From Dyadobacter psychrotolerans (GTDB lineage: Bacteria > Bacteroidota > Bacteroidia > Cytophagales > Spirosomataceae): a DNA stretch of 64,000 bases. This document shows, one piece after another, positions 53,000 through 61,186 of this stretch; position 1 is the first letter of the stretch; each line of letters starts with the position of its first letter. The stretch spans positions 301 to 64,300 of the forward strand of contig NZ_SMFL01000005.1 of NCBI RefSeq assembly GCF_004349265.1, read 5' to 3'. A program made the translations under genes and the position numbers. The notes under the pieces are model-generated. The model was given only the letters and a program-made list of their open reading frames with translations, did no database searches and had not been told where the DNA came from.

Positions 53000-54229
53000 T
53001 TACTCCGTCAGTTTGAAAAGACCTGTAACAGTGCTCAATCCGTCAACTTTCAGTCCTTTGGTAAGTTTGTCGGCTGCTACATTGTATTCATAAATGTAAA
53101 CCCCGTCCGCATCGGTTTTGACCTGAAAATAGATTTTATTGTTTTCATAAACATAAGTCGTGCTGGCACCATACGAAAGCGGCAAATCCATTTTTTTGAT
53201 TGTCTGTTTAGCCAGGTCAATGAACATATATTCCACGATCGGCTTGCTCCAGTCCGCCCAGGTAGTCACGTTTTCATCCCTGTAATTGCGGGCAAAGATT
53301 TTACCGTCGCCCAGATAAAGCAGTCCGTCCGGATCGTTGTTGTTTGACAGTTTCGACAGGTTAAAAAAGTAGTCTTTGTCAAAAGTCGTTTCACCGTTTT
53401 TGATACGGTAAATTCCGGTTGGCTTTACCGTATTGTCACCATTCCAGGCAATCGGAGAGGTTACGATATAGATGTCATTGTTGTACACAAATGCCGATTC
53501 AGCACCGGCTCTTGCTGTTCCCGGGAAGGCTGAGCGGGTATCCTTGCTCAGTTTCAGATTCGCCAGAGAAGGGTAGTCCATCACGGCAAGATATGAAGTG
53601 TCTGACGAATAGCTTCCGTTAGTATATTCGTCATCGGTGTAGCTGTAAGTCAGGTGCAATTTTGCATCCTTGATAATTCCGGCACAGGCTGTGATCATTT
53701 TACCTTTTGTCGGCTTGGGAAGTGCGAAATCTCCTGTTTTGGTGATCGTGAAAGTGGCAGTATTAACAATCACATATTTAGTCGTCTGGCCATCTTCTGA
53801 ATTTCCACCCAAAAGCAGAGTATTGTCATCCAGCCACTGGCTCCAGATCAGATAAGTGAAATGGGTAAAAGGAATTTCCGAAACAGTTGTGAAAGCATTG
53901 TCTTCCAGCTTGTATTTGCTTAGTTTTTTTGCTGCGTCGTCCAGGTTGTAAAATTCACGGTTTTTGCGGATCACCCAGCGCATATCCCTTAGTTTACCCG
54001 TCAGCTCAATTCCATTTCCAACACTGCTGATCGTGCCGGTTGCCAGGTTTTTTGTTCGGAGCATATAGTTGGCGGCAGGTGTGCCGGTTGCGCCATAGAG
54101 TACATAATTGCTTACTTCCGGCTCTACATCCGGGCCCGATTCACTGTCACTTTTACAGGCACTCATGCCATATACAGCTGCCAGAAAAATGGCTGCTGAA
54201 ATTGAGAATTTTTGAATTGTTTTGAACAT
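53000..54229 (-). CDS. DUF4374 lipoprotein (XusB-like), copy 1
   Basis: About 409 residues from the ATG at 54229, which gives a good lipoprotein signal (IFLAAVYGMSACKSDSES). Longer starts would overlap the upstream receptor gene and add no signal. Same family as the next gene: NYVLYGATGTPAANYMLRTK, FTHFTYLIWSQWLDDNTLLL, DTRSAFPGTARAGAESAFVY and DPDGLLYLGDGKIFARNYRD. Copies 1 and 2 share the order of all blades and many motifs but differ at many residues, so the duplication is not recent. The gene starts 34 bases after the TonB-dependent receptor stop. Confidence 0.82.
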   Translation of the reverse strand: MFKTIQKFSISAAIFLAAVYGMSACKSDSESGPDVEPEVSNYVLYGATGTPAANYMLRTKNLATGTISSVGNGIELTGKLRDMRWVIRKNREFYNLDDAAKKLSKYKLEDNAFTTVSEIPFTHFTYLIWSQWLDDNTLLLGGNSEDGQTTKYVIVNTATFTITKTGDFALPKPTKGKMITACAGIIKDAKLHLTYSYTDDEYTNGSYSSDTSYLAVMDYPSLANLKLSKDTRSAFPGTARAGAESAFVYNNDIYIVTSPIAWNGDNTVKPTGIYRIKNGETTFDKDYFFNLSKLSNNNDPDGLLYLGDGKIFARNYRDENVTTWADWSKPIVEYMFIDLAKQTIKKMDLPLSYGASTTYVYENNKIYFQVKTDADGVYIYEYNVAADKLTKGLKVDGLSTVTGLFKLTE

Positions 54230-54263
54230 AATTATAGAAAAAAAGGTATTGAAATTGAAAGTT

Positions 54264-56681
54264 TTACTGAATAAAATAGCGGATTTTGGCATAAAAAGCT
54301 CTCCCCGGCTTTTGCAGCTTGAAGTTGTCATAAGCAAGTTCATTGGTCAGATTGCGGGATTCGAGCGAAATATTGTACCGCCCGTTTTGCAGTGAATACG
54401 ACAGGCTCAGATTGTGAATCAGCTGGGAGGGGATCACATTTTTGGTTGATTTACTGCCCTGGCTTGGCCATGTCAGGTAATACTGATGAATATATTGTCC
54501 GAACCAGGTAAGCTGAATTCTTGTATCTTTTCCCAGCCAGTTGTTCTTTCCTGCACCAAATTCCGCATTGGCAAAAAAGTAGGGCTGGTTGGGTATTTTG
54601 TCTCCGAAAGTGGGGTCGGGCAGCTGGGTACGTTCCTGGAATTTGCGGTTGTTCTTTGCGTTCTGGTACGATGCGTTTAACACAGCAGAAAACAGGTTAT
54701 TGTAGCCATATTTCAGTTCACCTTCAACGCCGTTGATTTTGACAATACCCACGTTGTCATAAACTGCAAGCCGGACCTGAGTAGGCGTGTAGTATATAAA
54801 ATCATTGGCATTACGCAGAAACCAGGAAGCTTCTGCTGAAAAATTATGCTTGTTAACCCGCTTGAAAAAGTAAGCGCCGGCGTTGAAATTGTCACTTTTT
54901 TCCGGTTTCAAATCGAGATTCGCCATCACATTTATTCCGTCACCAAAAATCTCTTCGGCATCCTGCAAACGGTACGCGTGCTCTGCTGAAACTTTTAGTC
55001 CTGCCTGTTCATTTAGCTTAAAACGTGAAGCGAAACCATATCCGAAATAATTGTAGGCACTTTTGGTATCATCCGTAATCAGCCCCACACCCCCGGTGTA
55101 AATCACCACTTCCCGCACCAGCGCATCGAATCCGTAGAATTTTCCAAATACGGTATTGGTAAGCCTTTTATCCATAAACTCGGACTGCCATGCTAATCCG
55201 GCAACCTGTTTTCTAATTTTGTTGGGTTTAGCAAAAGCGTTTCTTCTGCCTGTAAGATCCAGGTCATCAAAAGCCTTACGGTTAACTGCGCTGAAATTAT
55301 AATTGAGGTTCAGTGCATGGCTTTCATTGATTTTATAGGAAAAATTGGCTCTGCCCAAAAAAGACTGATTGGTGTAGTGATAAATCGTAAAATGATCGCT
55401 GAGCTCGCCGCCGGTATTTGAATTGGATATTCTTCTGCCGGCCCAGTCAAAAGTGCTTTTCGAAGTATCGGCGATTACCGATTTATCGGAGGCATAACTG
55501 GCAAAAATATTGGTTGAAAGACCTTTAATCAGAAAATCCGTTTTTTTGAATTTTACAGAAGGCATAAAAAAATTATTCTTCCGGTCGGCGCTGCCCACAA
55601 CAGCATCCTGACTCGCCCGGGTTTGAATTTGTTTATATTGGTTGGAGTAGGTCAGGCCGATTAAAAAGACATCCGCCCACTTTTTATTCATAAAACCTGT
55701 TTCAGCCTGAATCATCTTTGACTCAAAACCATCGTGAAAGCGCTTTACATTTTTTTGTGCATAAATCAGGTTATTTCCCTCGCCTTCTACCACCTGGATT
55801 TTCAGGTCGTAGGCAGGATTGTTGCGCATCAGAAAGTTATTTGCTGATGTGTTGTAAAAGGCATTTAAAGTTAGTACCAGTCCGCTTTTCTCCTGTGTTA
55901 TCCGTCCTGAAACCGACGCACGGTGTGTGTTAAACGAGCCGAAACTGTAACTGGCGTCCAGATATCTTTTGGTATTCTGATTGGTAACAATATTGACGGC
56001 ACCACCAAGAGCGTCGGCACCGAGCTCAACCGGAACCACACCTTTAAAAACCTCGATGCGTTCGGCCAGATTAACAGGAATGTTGTTCAGCGCCATCGAG
56101 CTGCCGAAGTTTTCCATCGGAACACCATCCAGGAAAAATTTGACCTGTTTTCCGGAAAGTCCGTTAATCGAAAAATTGAAGTCGGAGCCAAGACCGCCTT
56201 GTTCACGAATATTTACACCAGCGCTTCTTGTCAAAATCTGGTTTAAATCTGCCGTTGTATTGGCAAACTGGCGGGTTTGAATTGCGTTGACAGAAAATGC
56301 CTGCTCTTTAAGCTGTTGAGAATCATTTTTCCCAAAAACCAAAACCTCACCCAGGTTTTTCTCCGCGGATTCCAGAATAAAATCAGTAGTCAGCGACTCG
56401 CCACTTTTCAAGCTGATTTTCTCCTGCAGCTTTTGAAAGCCCACGGCTGAAATTTCGAGCTCATAATTACCAGGAGAAAGGTCTTTCAGTACAAAAAATC
56501 CATCACTATCGCTCGTTGTACCTGCTGATGCAGGTTTTAGCAGGATGGTAGCTCCGAGTAAAACCTCACCCTGCGCAGATTTGATATGTCCCGACAACCG
56601 GGCATTTTCCTTGTTTTGGGCAAGGGAAAGAAACGACAAGGCGCAAAAAAGCCCTGTATGCAGAATTTTGTTAAATTGCAT
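54264..56681 (-). CDS. TonB-dependent outer-membrane receptor (XusA-like)
   Basis: About 805 residues from the ATG at 56681 (a GTG one codon earlier is possible). Signal peptide HTGLFCALSFLSLAQ, a carboxypeptidase-like domain (GEVLLGATILLKPASAGTTS), TonB-box region LGEVLVFGKNDSQQ, plug with NQILTRSAGVNIREQGGLGS, FSINGLSGKQVKFFLDGVPM and RIEVFKGVVPVELGADALGG, and a barrel ending FYAKIRYFIQ. The GxxVPVELGADALGG plug is typical of siderophore and metal-complex receptors. There is no STN domain. With two DUF4374 lipoproteins after it and an ECF sigma and anti-sigma before it, ferric-siderophore uptake is the likely role. Confidence 0.9.
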   Translation of the reverse strand: MQFNKILHTGLFCALSFLSLAQNKENARLSGHIKSAQGEVLLGATILLKPASAGTTSDSDGFFVLKDLSPGNYELEISAVGFQKLQEKISLKSGESLTTDFILESAEKNLGEVLVFGKNDSQQLKEQAFSVNAIQTRQFANTTADLNQILTRSAGVNIREQGGLGSDFNFSINGLSGKQVKFFLDGVPMENFGSSMALNNIPVNLAERIEVFKGVVPVELGADALGGAVNIVTNQNTKRYLDASYSFGSFNTHRASVSGRITQEKSGLVLTLNAFYNTSANNFLMRNNPAYDLKIQVVEGEGNNLIYAQKNVKRFHDGFESKMIQAETGFMNKKWADVFLIGLTYSNQYKQIQTRASQDAVVGSADRKNNFFMPSVKFKKTDFLIKGLSTNIFASYASDKSVIADTSKSTFDWAGRRISNSNTGGELSDHFTIYHYTNQSFLGRANFSYKINESHALNLNYNFSAVNRKAFDDLDLTGRRNAFAKPNKIRKQVAGLAWQSEFMDKRLTNTVFGKFYGFDALVREVVIYTGGVGLITDDTKSAYNYFGYGFASRFKLNEQAGLKVSAEHAYRLQDAEEIFGDGINVMANLDLKPEKSDNFNAGAYFFKRVNKHNFSAEASWFLRNANDFIYYTPTQVRLAVYDNVGIVKINGVEGELKYGYNNLFSAVLNASYQNAKNNRKFQERTQLPDPTFGDKIPNQPYFFANAEFGAGKNNWLGKDTRIQLTWFGQYIHQYYLTWPSQGSKSTKNVIPSQLIHNLSLSYSLQNGRYNISLESRNLTNELAYDNFKLQKPGRAFYAKIRYFIQ

Positions 56682-56697
56682 CACTTTTTGATTGTCA

Positions 56698-56728
56698 CAA
56701 ATTTAAAAGTTCACACCTCCGGGTGTGA
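56698..56728 (-). promoter_or_regulatory. -7 box and inverted repeat in front of the XusA-like receptor
   Basis: On the minus strand TAAATTTG (56705-56698) fits a -7 box. Just upstream, at 56711-56728, TCACACC-TCCG-GGTGTGA is a perfect 7-bp inverted repeat. No -33 TTG is at the usual distance, so the repeat may be the binding site of a regulator or part of an alternative sigma promoter. Confidence 0.42.
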
Positions 56729-56773
56729 TGAGCCGTCCAGGTCCGAAACTGTGCGGCTCTTTTATTTACCAGG

Positions 56774-57457
56774 TCAGATTCTCTCCAGTTCATTGTAAAC
56801 CCGGATCGGCAAAATTGCCGTAGCCAGTTCACTTTTGTCGAAAACCATTATTTCATCATCATTAAATTTATAGTGAATGGCTACATATGTTTTGCCTTTT
56901 TCACATTTTAAAGTCTTTTGTGTATAGCGCGAATTCTTGCAATTGGTATTAAAAAGAAGCTCGATATCCTCATCTGAATTATTGGTAATCAAAATATTAC
57001 CACAAAAATTGACAACTCCTGATTTCGACTTCCAGTCCGTCCTTGTTTCAGCCTTGCTCTCTGGCAATAAAGTAAACACCAGTCCGGAGGTGTCCATTCG
57101 CATGTTTTCACCACCCTTCAGATTATCCATCACCAATTCGGTGATGTTATTAGTCCGTAAAGACGAAGGTATGTTGTAGAGACTCCAGCTCAGTATACCC
57201 AACACAAGACAAGCCGCAGTTGCATAGCGTACATGCTGCTTCCACGGAGTAAATTTGGTTTGCTTTTCAGGGTCCTCAACAAACGAACTGATATGCTTCC
57301 ACATGAAGTCTTTCACCTGGCCCTCAGTTTCATGAAGAGGAAATATTCCGGTCGCCGGATCTTCATTACTTGCCAGCCAGGTTTCTACCAGCAAGCGCTC
57401 CTCGTCAGAGCATGCTCCAAGGTGATACTGTTTCAAAAGTTCCGGCGTGATCTGCAT
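56774..57457 (-). CDS. Putative anti-sigma factor with atypical periplasmic domain
   Basis: A 227-residue membrane protein directly after an ECF sigma gene. The N-terminus (ITPELLKQYHLGACSDEERL, LVETWLASNEDP) is the sigma-binding region seen in FecR proteins, and one membrane helix lies at about 79-98 (ATAACLVLGILSWSLYNI). The periplasmic part, about 125 residues, is not a FecR domain: the LPDGTxVxLN motif, the FEV strand and DUF4974 are all missing. It has beta-rich sequence instead (GVVNFCGNILITNNSDEDIE, CKNSRYTQKTLKCEKGKTYV) with three Cys residues. It probably restrains the sigma factor at 57574 but must sense by another route, since the receptor has no STN domain. Confidence 0.65.
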   Translation of the reverse strand: MQITPELLKQYHLGACSDEERLLVETWLASNEDPATGIFPLHETEGQVKDFMWKHISSFVEDPEKQTKFTPWKQHVRYATAACLVLGILSWSLYNIPSSLRTNNITELVMDNLKGGENMRMDTSGLVFTLLPESKAETRTDWKSKSGVVNFCGNILITNNSDEDIELLFNTNCKNSRYTQKTLKCEKGKTYVAIHYKFNDDEIMVFDKSELATAILPIRVYNELERI

Positions 57458-57573
57458 AATTCCCTTTTTAGTATAGTTGAGTTTAAGGCTCTAAACCCTA
57501 CCAAAAAGCTTAAAAAAATGTAAAAATTTTCTTGTGTAAAGAAAATTCTGACTGCAAAATTTTGATTATCAGT

Positions 57574-58116
57574 TTATAAGAAAAAGGATATTCCCTGGCG
57601 CAGAGAGGCCAGTGCTTTTGTCATATTTTTTTCAACGGCCTTTTCCGAGATCAGCAACAGTGAAGAAATCGCCTTGTTACTCAATCCTTCTTCACGGCTG
57701 AGTTTAAATATCTCCTGACAGCGGGTCGGAAGTCGCTCAATCAACTTGTTTACATTACCAAGCAGTTCTTTGTAAATTACCTCGTTTTCGGTTGTAAAGT
57801 GCAGTTGCTGATTCTCGTTTTTGCTGTACTCCGTGTACTTTTCCCTAACGGTTGAAACGCGGTAAAATTCAAAAATCTTCATTTTCGTAACACCAAACAG
57901 ATAGTTCTTAAGTGTCGTTTTGATCTCGATTTCTTCTCTTTTTTCCCAGATCGATTTGAAGACTTCCTGCACAATTTCCTTAGCTTGTTCCTCATCTTCC
58001 AGGTAACGCAGGCAGGTAAGATACAACTCTTTCCAATACAGATTGTAAGCCTGTTCAAAGGTGTCTCTGTTGATAGAAACGATTGAAATTCCGATATGTT
58101 CGTTATGCCCGGACAA
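57574..58116 (-). CDS. ECF RNA polymerase sigma factor
   Basis: The 180-residue protein has region 2 (DTFEQAYNLYWKELYLTCLR, AKEIVQEVFKSIWEKREEIE, LKNYLFGVTKMKIFEFYR) and region 4 (LIERLPTRCQEIFKLSREEG, LSNKAISSLLLISEKAVEKN). No ATG is available at the N-terminus; a TTG at 58116 is the best start, 20 bases after the predicted transcription start. It belongs to the Bacteroidota ECF group that controls nutrient uptake. The anti-sigma-like gene starts 116 bases downstream and the receptor cassette follows, so it likely drives its own cassette. Confidence 0.88.
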   Translation of the reverse strand: MSGHNEHIGISIVSINRDTFEQAYNLYWKELYLTCLRYLEDEEQAKEIVQEVFKSIWEKREEIEIKTTLKNYLFGVTKMKIFEFYRVSTVREKYTEYSKNENQQLHFTTENEVIYKELLGNVNKLIERLPTRCQEIFKLSREEGLSNKAISSLLLISEKAVEKNMTKALASLRQGISFFL

Positions 58117-58142
58117 GGATGAGGTATCTGTAAATTTATGGA

Positions 58143-58175
58143 CAAATATAATAACCTATTTAGAATAAAACCAAA
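58143..58175 (-). promoter_or_regulatory. Promoter of the ECF sigma cassette
   Basis: On the minus strand TTTG (58175-58172) is followed after 21 bases by TATATTTG (58150-58143), matching the Bacteroidota consensus. It would start transcription near 58136, 20 bases before the TTG start codon. Confidence 0.62.
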
Positions 58176-58337
58176 TAAAGACGTTTCTGTATCCTTCCTG
58201 ATGAATTAAGTTTTTTTAAACAGCAATTTTTGTACCCCTGTCGAGTTTAAAATTAAACTAAAATTTGAGTTAAAATGACGATACCAATGTGGCGGAAGTG
58301 TTTTAGGTACAATCCCCCCCAAAATACATATTAGAAT

Positions 58338-58368
58338 TTTGTTTCCGTATCGGTTTTGAATATATTTG
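58338..58368 (+). promoter_or_regulatory. Promoter of the thioredoxin gene
   Basis: TTTG (58338-58341), a 19-base spacer and TATATTTG (58361-58368) match the Bacteroidota consensus exactly. The start near 58375 lies downstream of the first in-frame TTG at 58356 and so supports the ATG at 58392 as the true start of the next gene. A run of seven C lies just upstream. Confidence 0.68.
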
Positions 58369-58391
58369 TCTATAAACTTGGTAGAGTATAT

Positions 58392-59414
58392 ATGGAAAGT
58401 AAATTCTTACTAATAGCAGCACTTCTGACAGGCACTTTTTCGTTTGCCCAAAACAAGACAACCCAGGTGACGATCGAAGGATCTGTTCCGGGTGTAAAAT
58501 CAGGATATGTATACCTGCAAAAATTTCAAGAGAAGTTGTTTTCTTCTGTTGACTCCGTTTTGGTTAAAGACGGGAAGTTTAAATTGCGCTCTACTGTACA
58601 GCTTCCGGAAGTTTACGGGTTGACGTTGGATAACAAAAAAGCACCGTTGTTTCTTTTTCTGCAAAATACGCAGGCTGTAAAGGTCGTACTGGATACTGCC
58701 GCTTACTATAAAAACAGCACGGTGACCGGCTCCGAAGCCCAGGCGCTTTTTGACAAAGTTAAAAAGACTCTCGATTTAAAAATTGAAGAACTTATTGCTG
58801 CCAATCCTTCTTCCATTGTGTCTGCGTATGTACTGTACCGTAACTTTTCTTACAGGCTTACACCTGAGCAAATCAGACAAAATATCGATCTGCTAAGTCC
58901 GTCACTGCATTCAACTCAATACGTAAAGACTTTGGAAAAACTAATTGTCACGATGGACAAAGTTTCGATAGGTAAACCAGCTATCAACTTTACGGCCAAC
59001 GATACACAAGGCAAGCCGGTAAAACTTTCAGATCACTTTGGTAAATACTTATTGATAGACTTCTGGGCTGCTTGGTGCGGACCTTGTCGGAAAGAAAATC
59101 CAAATCTGGTAGCTGCCTATGAGAAGTATAAGGATAAAGGATTTGAAGTATTTGGCGTTTCGCTGGACAAAAGCAAAGAAAACTGGCTGAAAGCGATTGA
59201 TAAAGACGGCCTTACCTGGACACAGGTATCAGACCTGAAATACTGGGCCAGCGAGCCGGCAGGCCTTTATGGTGTGAGAGCCATTCCTGCTAACTTTTTA
59301 TTGGATCCCCAAGGTAAAATCATAGGTAAAAATCTGAGAGGAGAAGAGCTTCATAAAAAGCTCGAAGAACTGTTAGGTTCGGGTTCAGCGGAAGTTAAGA
59401 AGAGTTCAAAATGA
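58392..59414 (+). CDS. TlpA-like thioredoxin with N-terminal DUF4369
   Basis: 340 residues from the ATG at 58392, chosen because it begins a clean signal peptide (MESKFLLIAALLTGTFSFAQ) and lies after the promoter. The DUF4369 domain covers about 25-120 (VTIEGSVPGVKSGYVYLQKF). A helical linker and a thioredoxin domain from about 205 follow: FTANDTQGKPVKLSDHFGKY, active site FWAAWCGPCRKENP, FGVSLDKSKENWLKAIDKDG and the cis-Pro VRAIPANFLLDPQGK. It is a periplasmic thiol-disulfide reductase or oxidase, possibly for cytochrome c maturation. That is interesting beside the cytochrome gene at 59730. It is the intact relative of the remnant at 410-998. Confidence 0.92.
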   Translation: MESKFLLIAALLTGTFSFAQNKTTQVTIEGSVPGVKSGYVYLQKFQEKLFSSVDSVLVKDGKFKLRSTVQLPEVYGLTLDNKKAPLFLFLQNTQAVKVVLDTAAYYKNSTVTGSEAQALFDKVKKTLDLKIEELIAANPSSIVSAYVLYRNFSYRLTPEQIRQNIDLLSPSLHSTQYVKTLEKLIVTMDKVSIGKPAINFTANDTQGKPVKLSDHFGKYLLIDFWAAWCGPCRKENPNLVAAYEKYKDKGFEVFGVSLDKSKENWLKAIDKDGLTWTQVSDLKYWASEPAGLYGVRAIPANFLLDPQGKIIGKNLRGEELHKKLEELLGSGSAEVKKSSK

Positions 59415-59490
59415 TAAATTGCCGGACTCGAAAGGGTTCGGTTTTAGTGGGCCTGCGTCATCCCATTATCCATATCAATCGCTTCATTTT

Positions 59491-59733
59491 ATGAGCAATA
59501 TCGTTTTTTTGCGAATTATGTACCGCAATGCGGTCAGCCTCCATGGTGTTACCTCTATCATCGAATCCGTAAAAGGACTTAGAATCAGGCATCTCAATTT
59601 TGTAAACAGGGGGCTTGATTTTGTCGGAGTGGTGGCTTTTGAAACGTCCCGGAAAGAAGATGTACCTTATCTTATTCATCTGCTTCGCGGTAATGGAGAC
59701 ATTTCGAAAGTTGAAAAAGTATCAAAAAAATGA
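59491..59733 (+). CDS. Small ACT-like protein
   Basis: Eighty residues from the ATG at 59491; an open frame extends upstream from 59419 but without an ATG. The sequence GVTSIIESVKGLRIRHLNFV, LDFVGVVAFETSRKEDVPYL and a closing NGDISKVEKV follow the beta-alpha-beta-beta-alpha-beta pattern of ACT domains such as the one at the end of RelA/SpoT (VTxVISxxxxVNMRSIxF...GVxKVxRV). Free-standing ACT-like proteins bind amino acids or act as regulators. The stop overlaps the ATG of the next frame (ATGA at 59730-59733), so translation is coupled. It may be a fragment of a larger gene. Confidence 0.42.
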   Translation: MSNIVFLRIMYRNAVSLHGVTSIIESVKGLRIRHLNFVNRGLDFVGVVAFETSRKEDVPYLIHLLRGNGDISKVEKVSKK

Positions 59734-60323
59734 TTAAGTATTTATGGTCAGTAATGATTTTTTTGCGCAGCCATTCTGTTTGTTTCTTTTAATACAAAAA
59801 AAGTGACCGGCAGAATGCAGAAAGGATAAGCATATCAGATACGCTTCGCTGGCCAAAAAGTTTTGGACTGGGCCGCTCTGCCACTGCTGCTGAAATTGCC
59901 CGGATCGATATCGATGTAAGACCTGACGGAAAAGGACTTCCGGCTGGTTCGGGAACGGTAAAATCAGGTAAAGAAATTTATGCGGTAAAATGTGCAGCCT
60001 GCCACGGTGTTATGGCAACAGACGGACCAAATGACAGACTTGTCGTTGGTGACACAACCAAGGGCAAAAGGATAAAGGCCATTGGAAATTATTGGCCATA
60101 CGCCACAACAATTTTTGATTATGTGAGGCGGGCAATGCCATTTAATCAGCCGGGTTCTTTGACAAATGAGGAAGTGTACAGCCTGACCGCCTATCTTTTA
60201 AATGCAAACGGATTGATCGGTGAAAAAACAGTTGTTAATGCAGCGAGTTTACCAAAAGTAAAGATGCCTGCGCAACAGCGGTTTGTGCCCGATGACCGCA
60301 AGGGAGGCTTGGAAATCAGGTAG
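59730..60323 (+). pseudogene. c-type cytochrome gene with disrupted signal peptide (sulfite dehydrogenase subunit)
   Basis: From the ATG at 59730 the frame codes for MIKYLWSVMIF, changes character and stops at TAA (59790-59792). In the +1 frame the missing piece reads FFCAAILFVSFNTKK, a normal signal peptide core, and the original frame resumes with SDRQNAERISISDTLRWPKS. This needs one extra T in the T7 run near 59757 and one missing A in the A7 run near 59795, which cancel out. The mature cytochrome is intact: heme site CAACHG at 59991-60008, IGNYWPYATTIFDYVRRAMP and LTNEEVYSLTAYLLNANGLI with the axial Met in RAMP. It is the SorB/SoxD-type electron acceptor of a sulfite dehydrogenase. Two compensating homopolymer errors in the assembly would explain the break equally well. 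Confidence 0.65.
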
Positions 60324-61079
60324 AATTTAAACGGTAGATCGACAATCACACCTTCGGATCTGCACTATGAACGCCATCATGGAGGCGTGCCGGTTATTGA
60401 TCCGTCGAAATATGAGCTGGTCATTCATGGGCTGGTTGAAAAGCCGATGGTTTTTACTTTGGCTGAATTTAAGCGTTTTCCTTCGATATCAGGTATTGCC
60501 TTTTTGGAGTGCTCGGGGAATTACCGGGGTGAGACTTCCGGAAAAATAAGGCTGTTTTTGCCGGGTTGGGAAGGTAATGTAAGTGTGAAATGGCTGCGAA
60601 GGCTCGAACTCTCCGATGAGCCTTTTATGACAAGGGAAGAAACTTCCAGGTACACAGAAACGGTAGGAGAAGGCAAAATCCGTCAGTTCAGTTTTACAAT
60701 GGATGCCCGGTCGATCATTACCTATCCTTCATATCCTGCTTCGGTAGAAAAAGGCTGGATCGAAATAAGGGGAATTGCAGGGAGCGGCCGCGGAAAGATC
60801 ACAAGGGTTGAAGTAAGTACGGATGCAGGGAAAACCTGGAAGAATGCCGACCTGCAGGATCCTGTAATGGACAAGGCGCATGTTGCTTTTCGTTATTTGT
60901 GGCACTGGGATGGAAATCCGACAGAAATTATGAGCCGAGCCGTTGACGAAACAGGATATATACAGCCGTTTCTTAAAGAGTTACTCGCTGTAAGAGGCGG
61001 TGATATTTCCTATCACTTCAATCCTGTTACAGCCTGGCTTTTGCAAAAAGACGGGAAAGTATTATTCAAACCAACCTAA
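60324..61079 (+). pseudogene. Truncated SoxC/SorA-like sulfite dehydrogenase molybdopterin subunit
   Basis: Directly after the cytochrome stop and in the same frame comes NLNGRSTITPSDLHYERHHG, the usual start of the Moco domain without its signal peptide. It continues VPVIDPSKYELVIHGLVEKP and FPSISGIAFLECSGN with the molybdenum-ligand Cys, then jumps within a few residues to IRLFLPGWEGNVSVKWLRR. Normal SoxC proteins have roughly 80-90 residues between ECSGN and LLPGWEGN, so much of the cofactor domain is deleted in frame. The dimerisation domain (YTETVGEGKIRQFSFTMDAR, GRGKITRVEVSTDAGKTW, RAVDETGYIQP) is complete. A protein could start at GTG or ATG codons inside, but it could not be an active sulfite dehydrogenase. 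Confidence 0.68.
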
Positions 61080-61186
61080 GTTGAAATTCATGTAATTATA
61101 TATACCCTATAAATATAATAGACTAATTAAATTCTTTATTTTTGTATCGTCAACCACCCGGCTTTATTCAAATTAAAAATGAAGAA

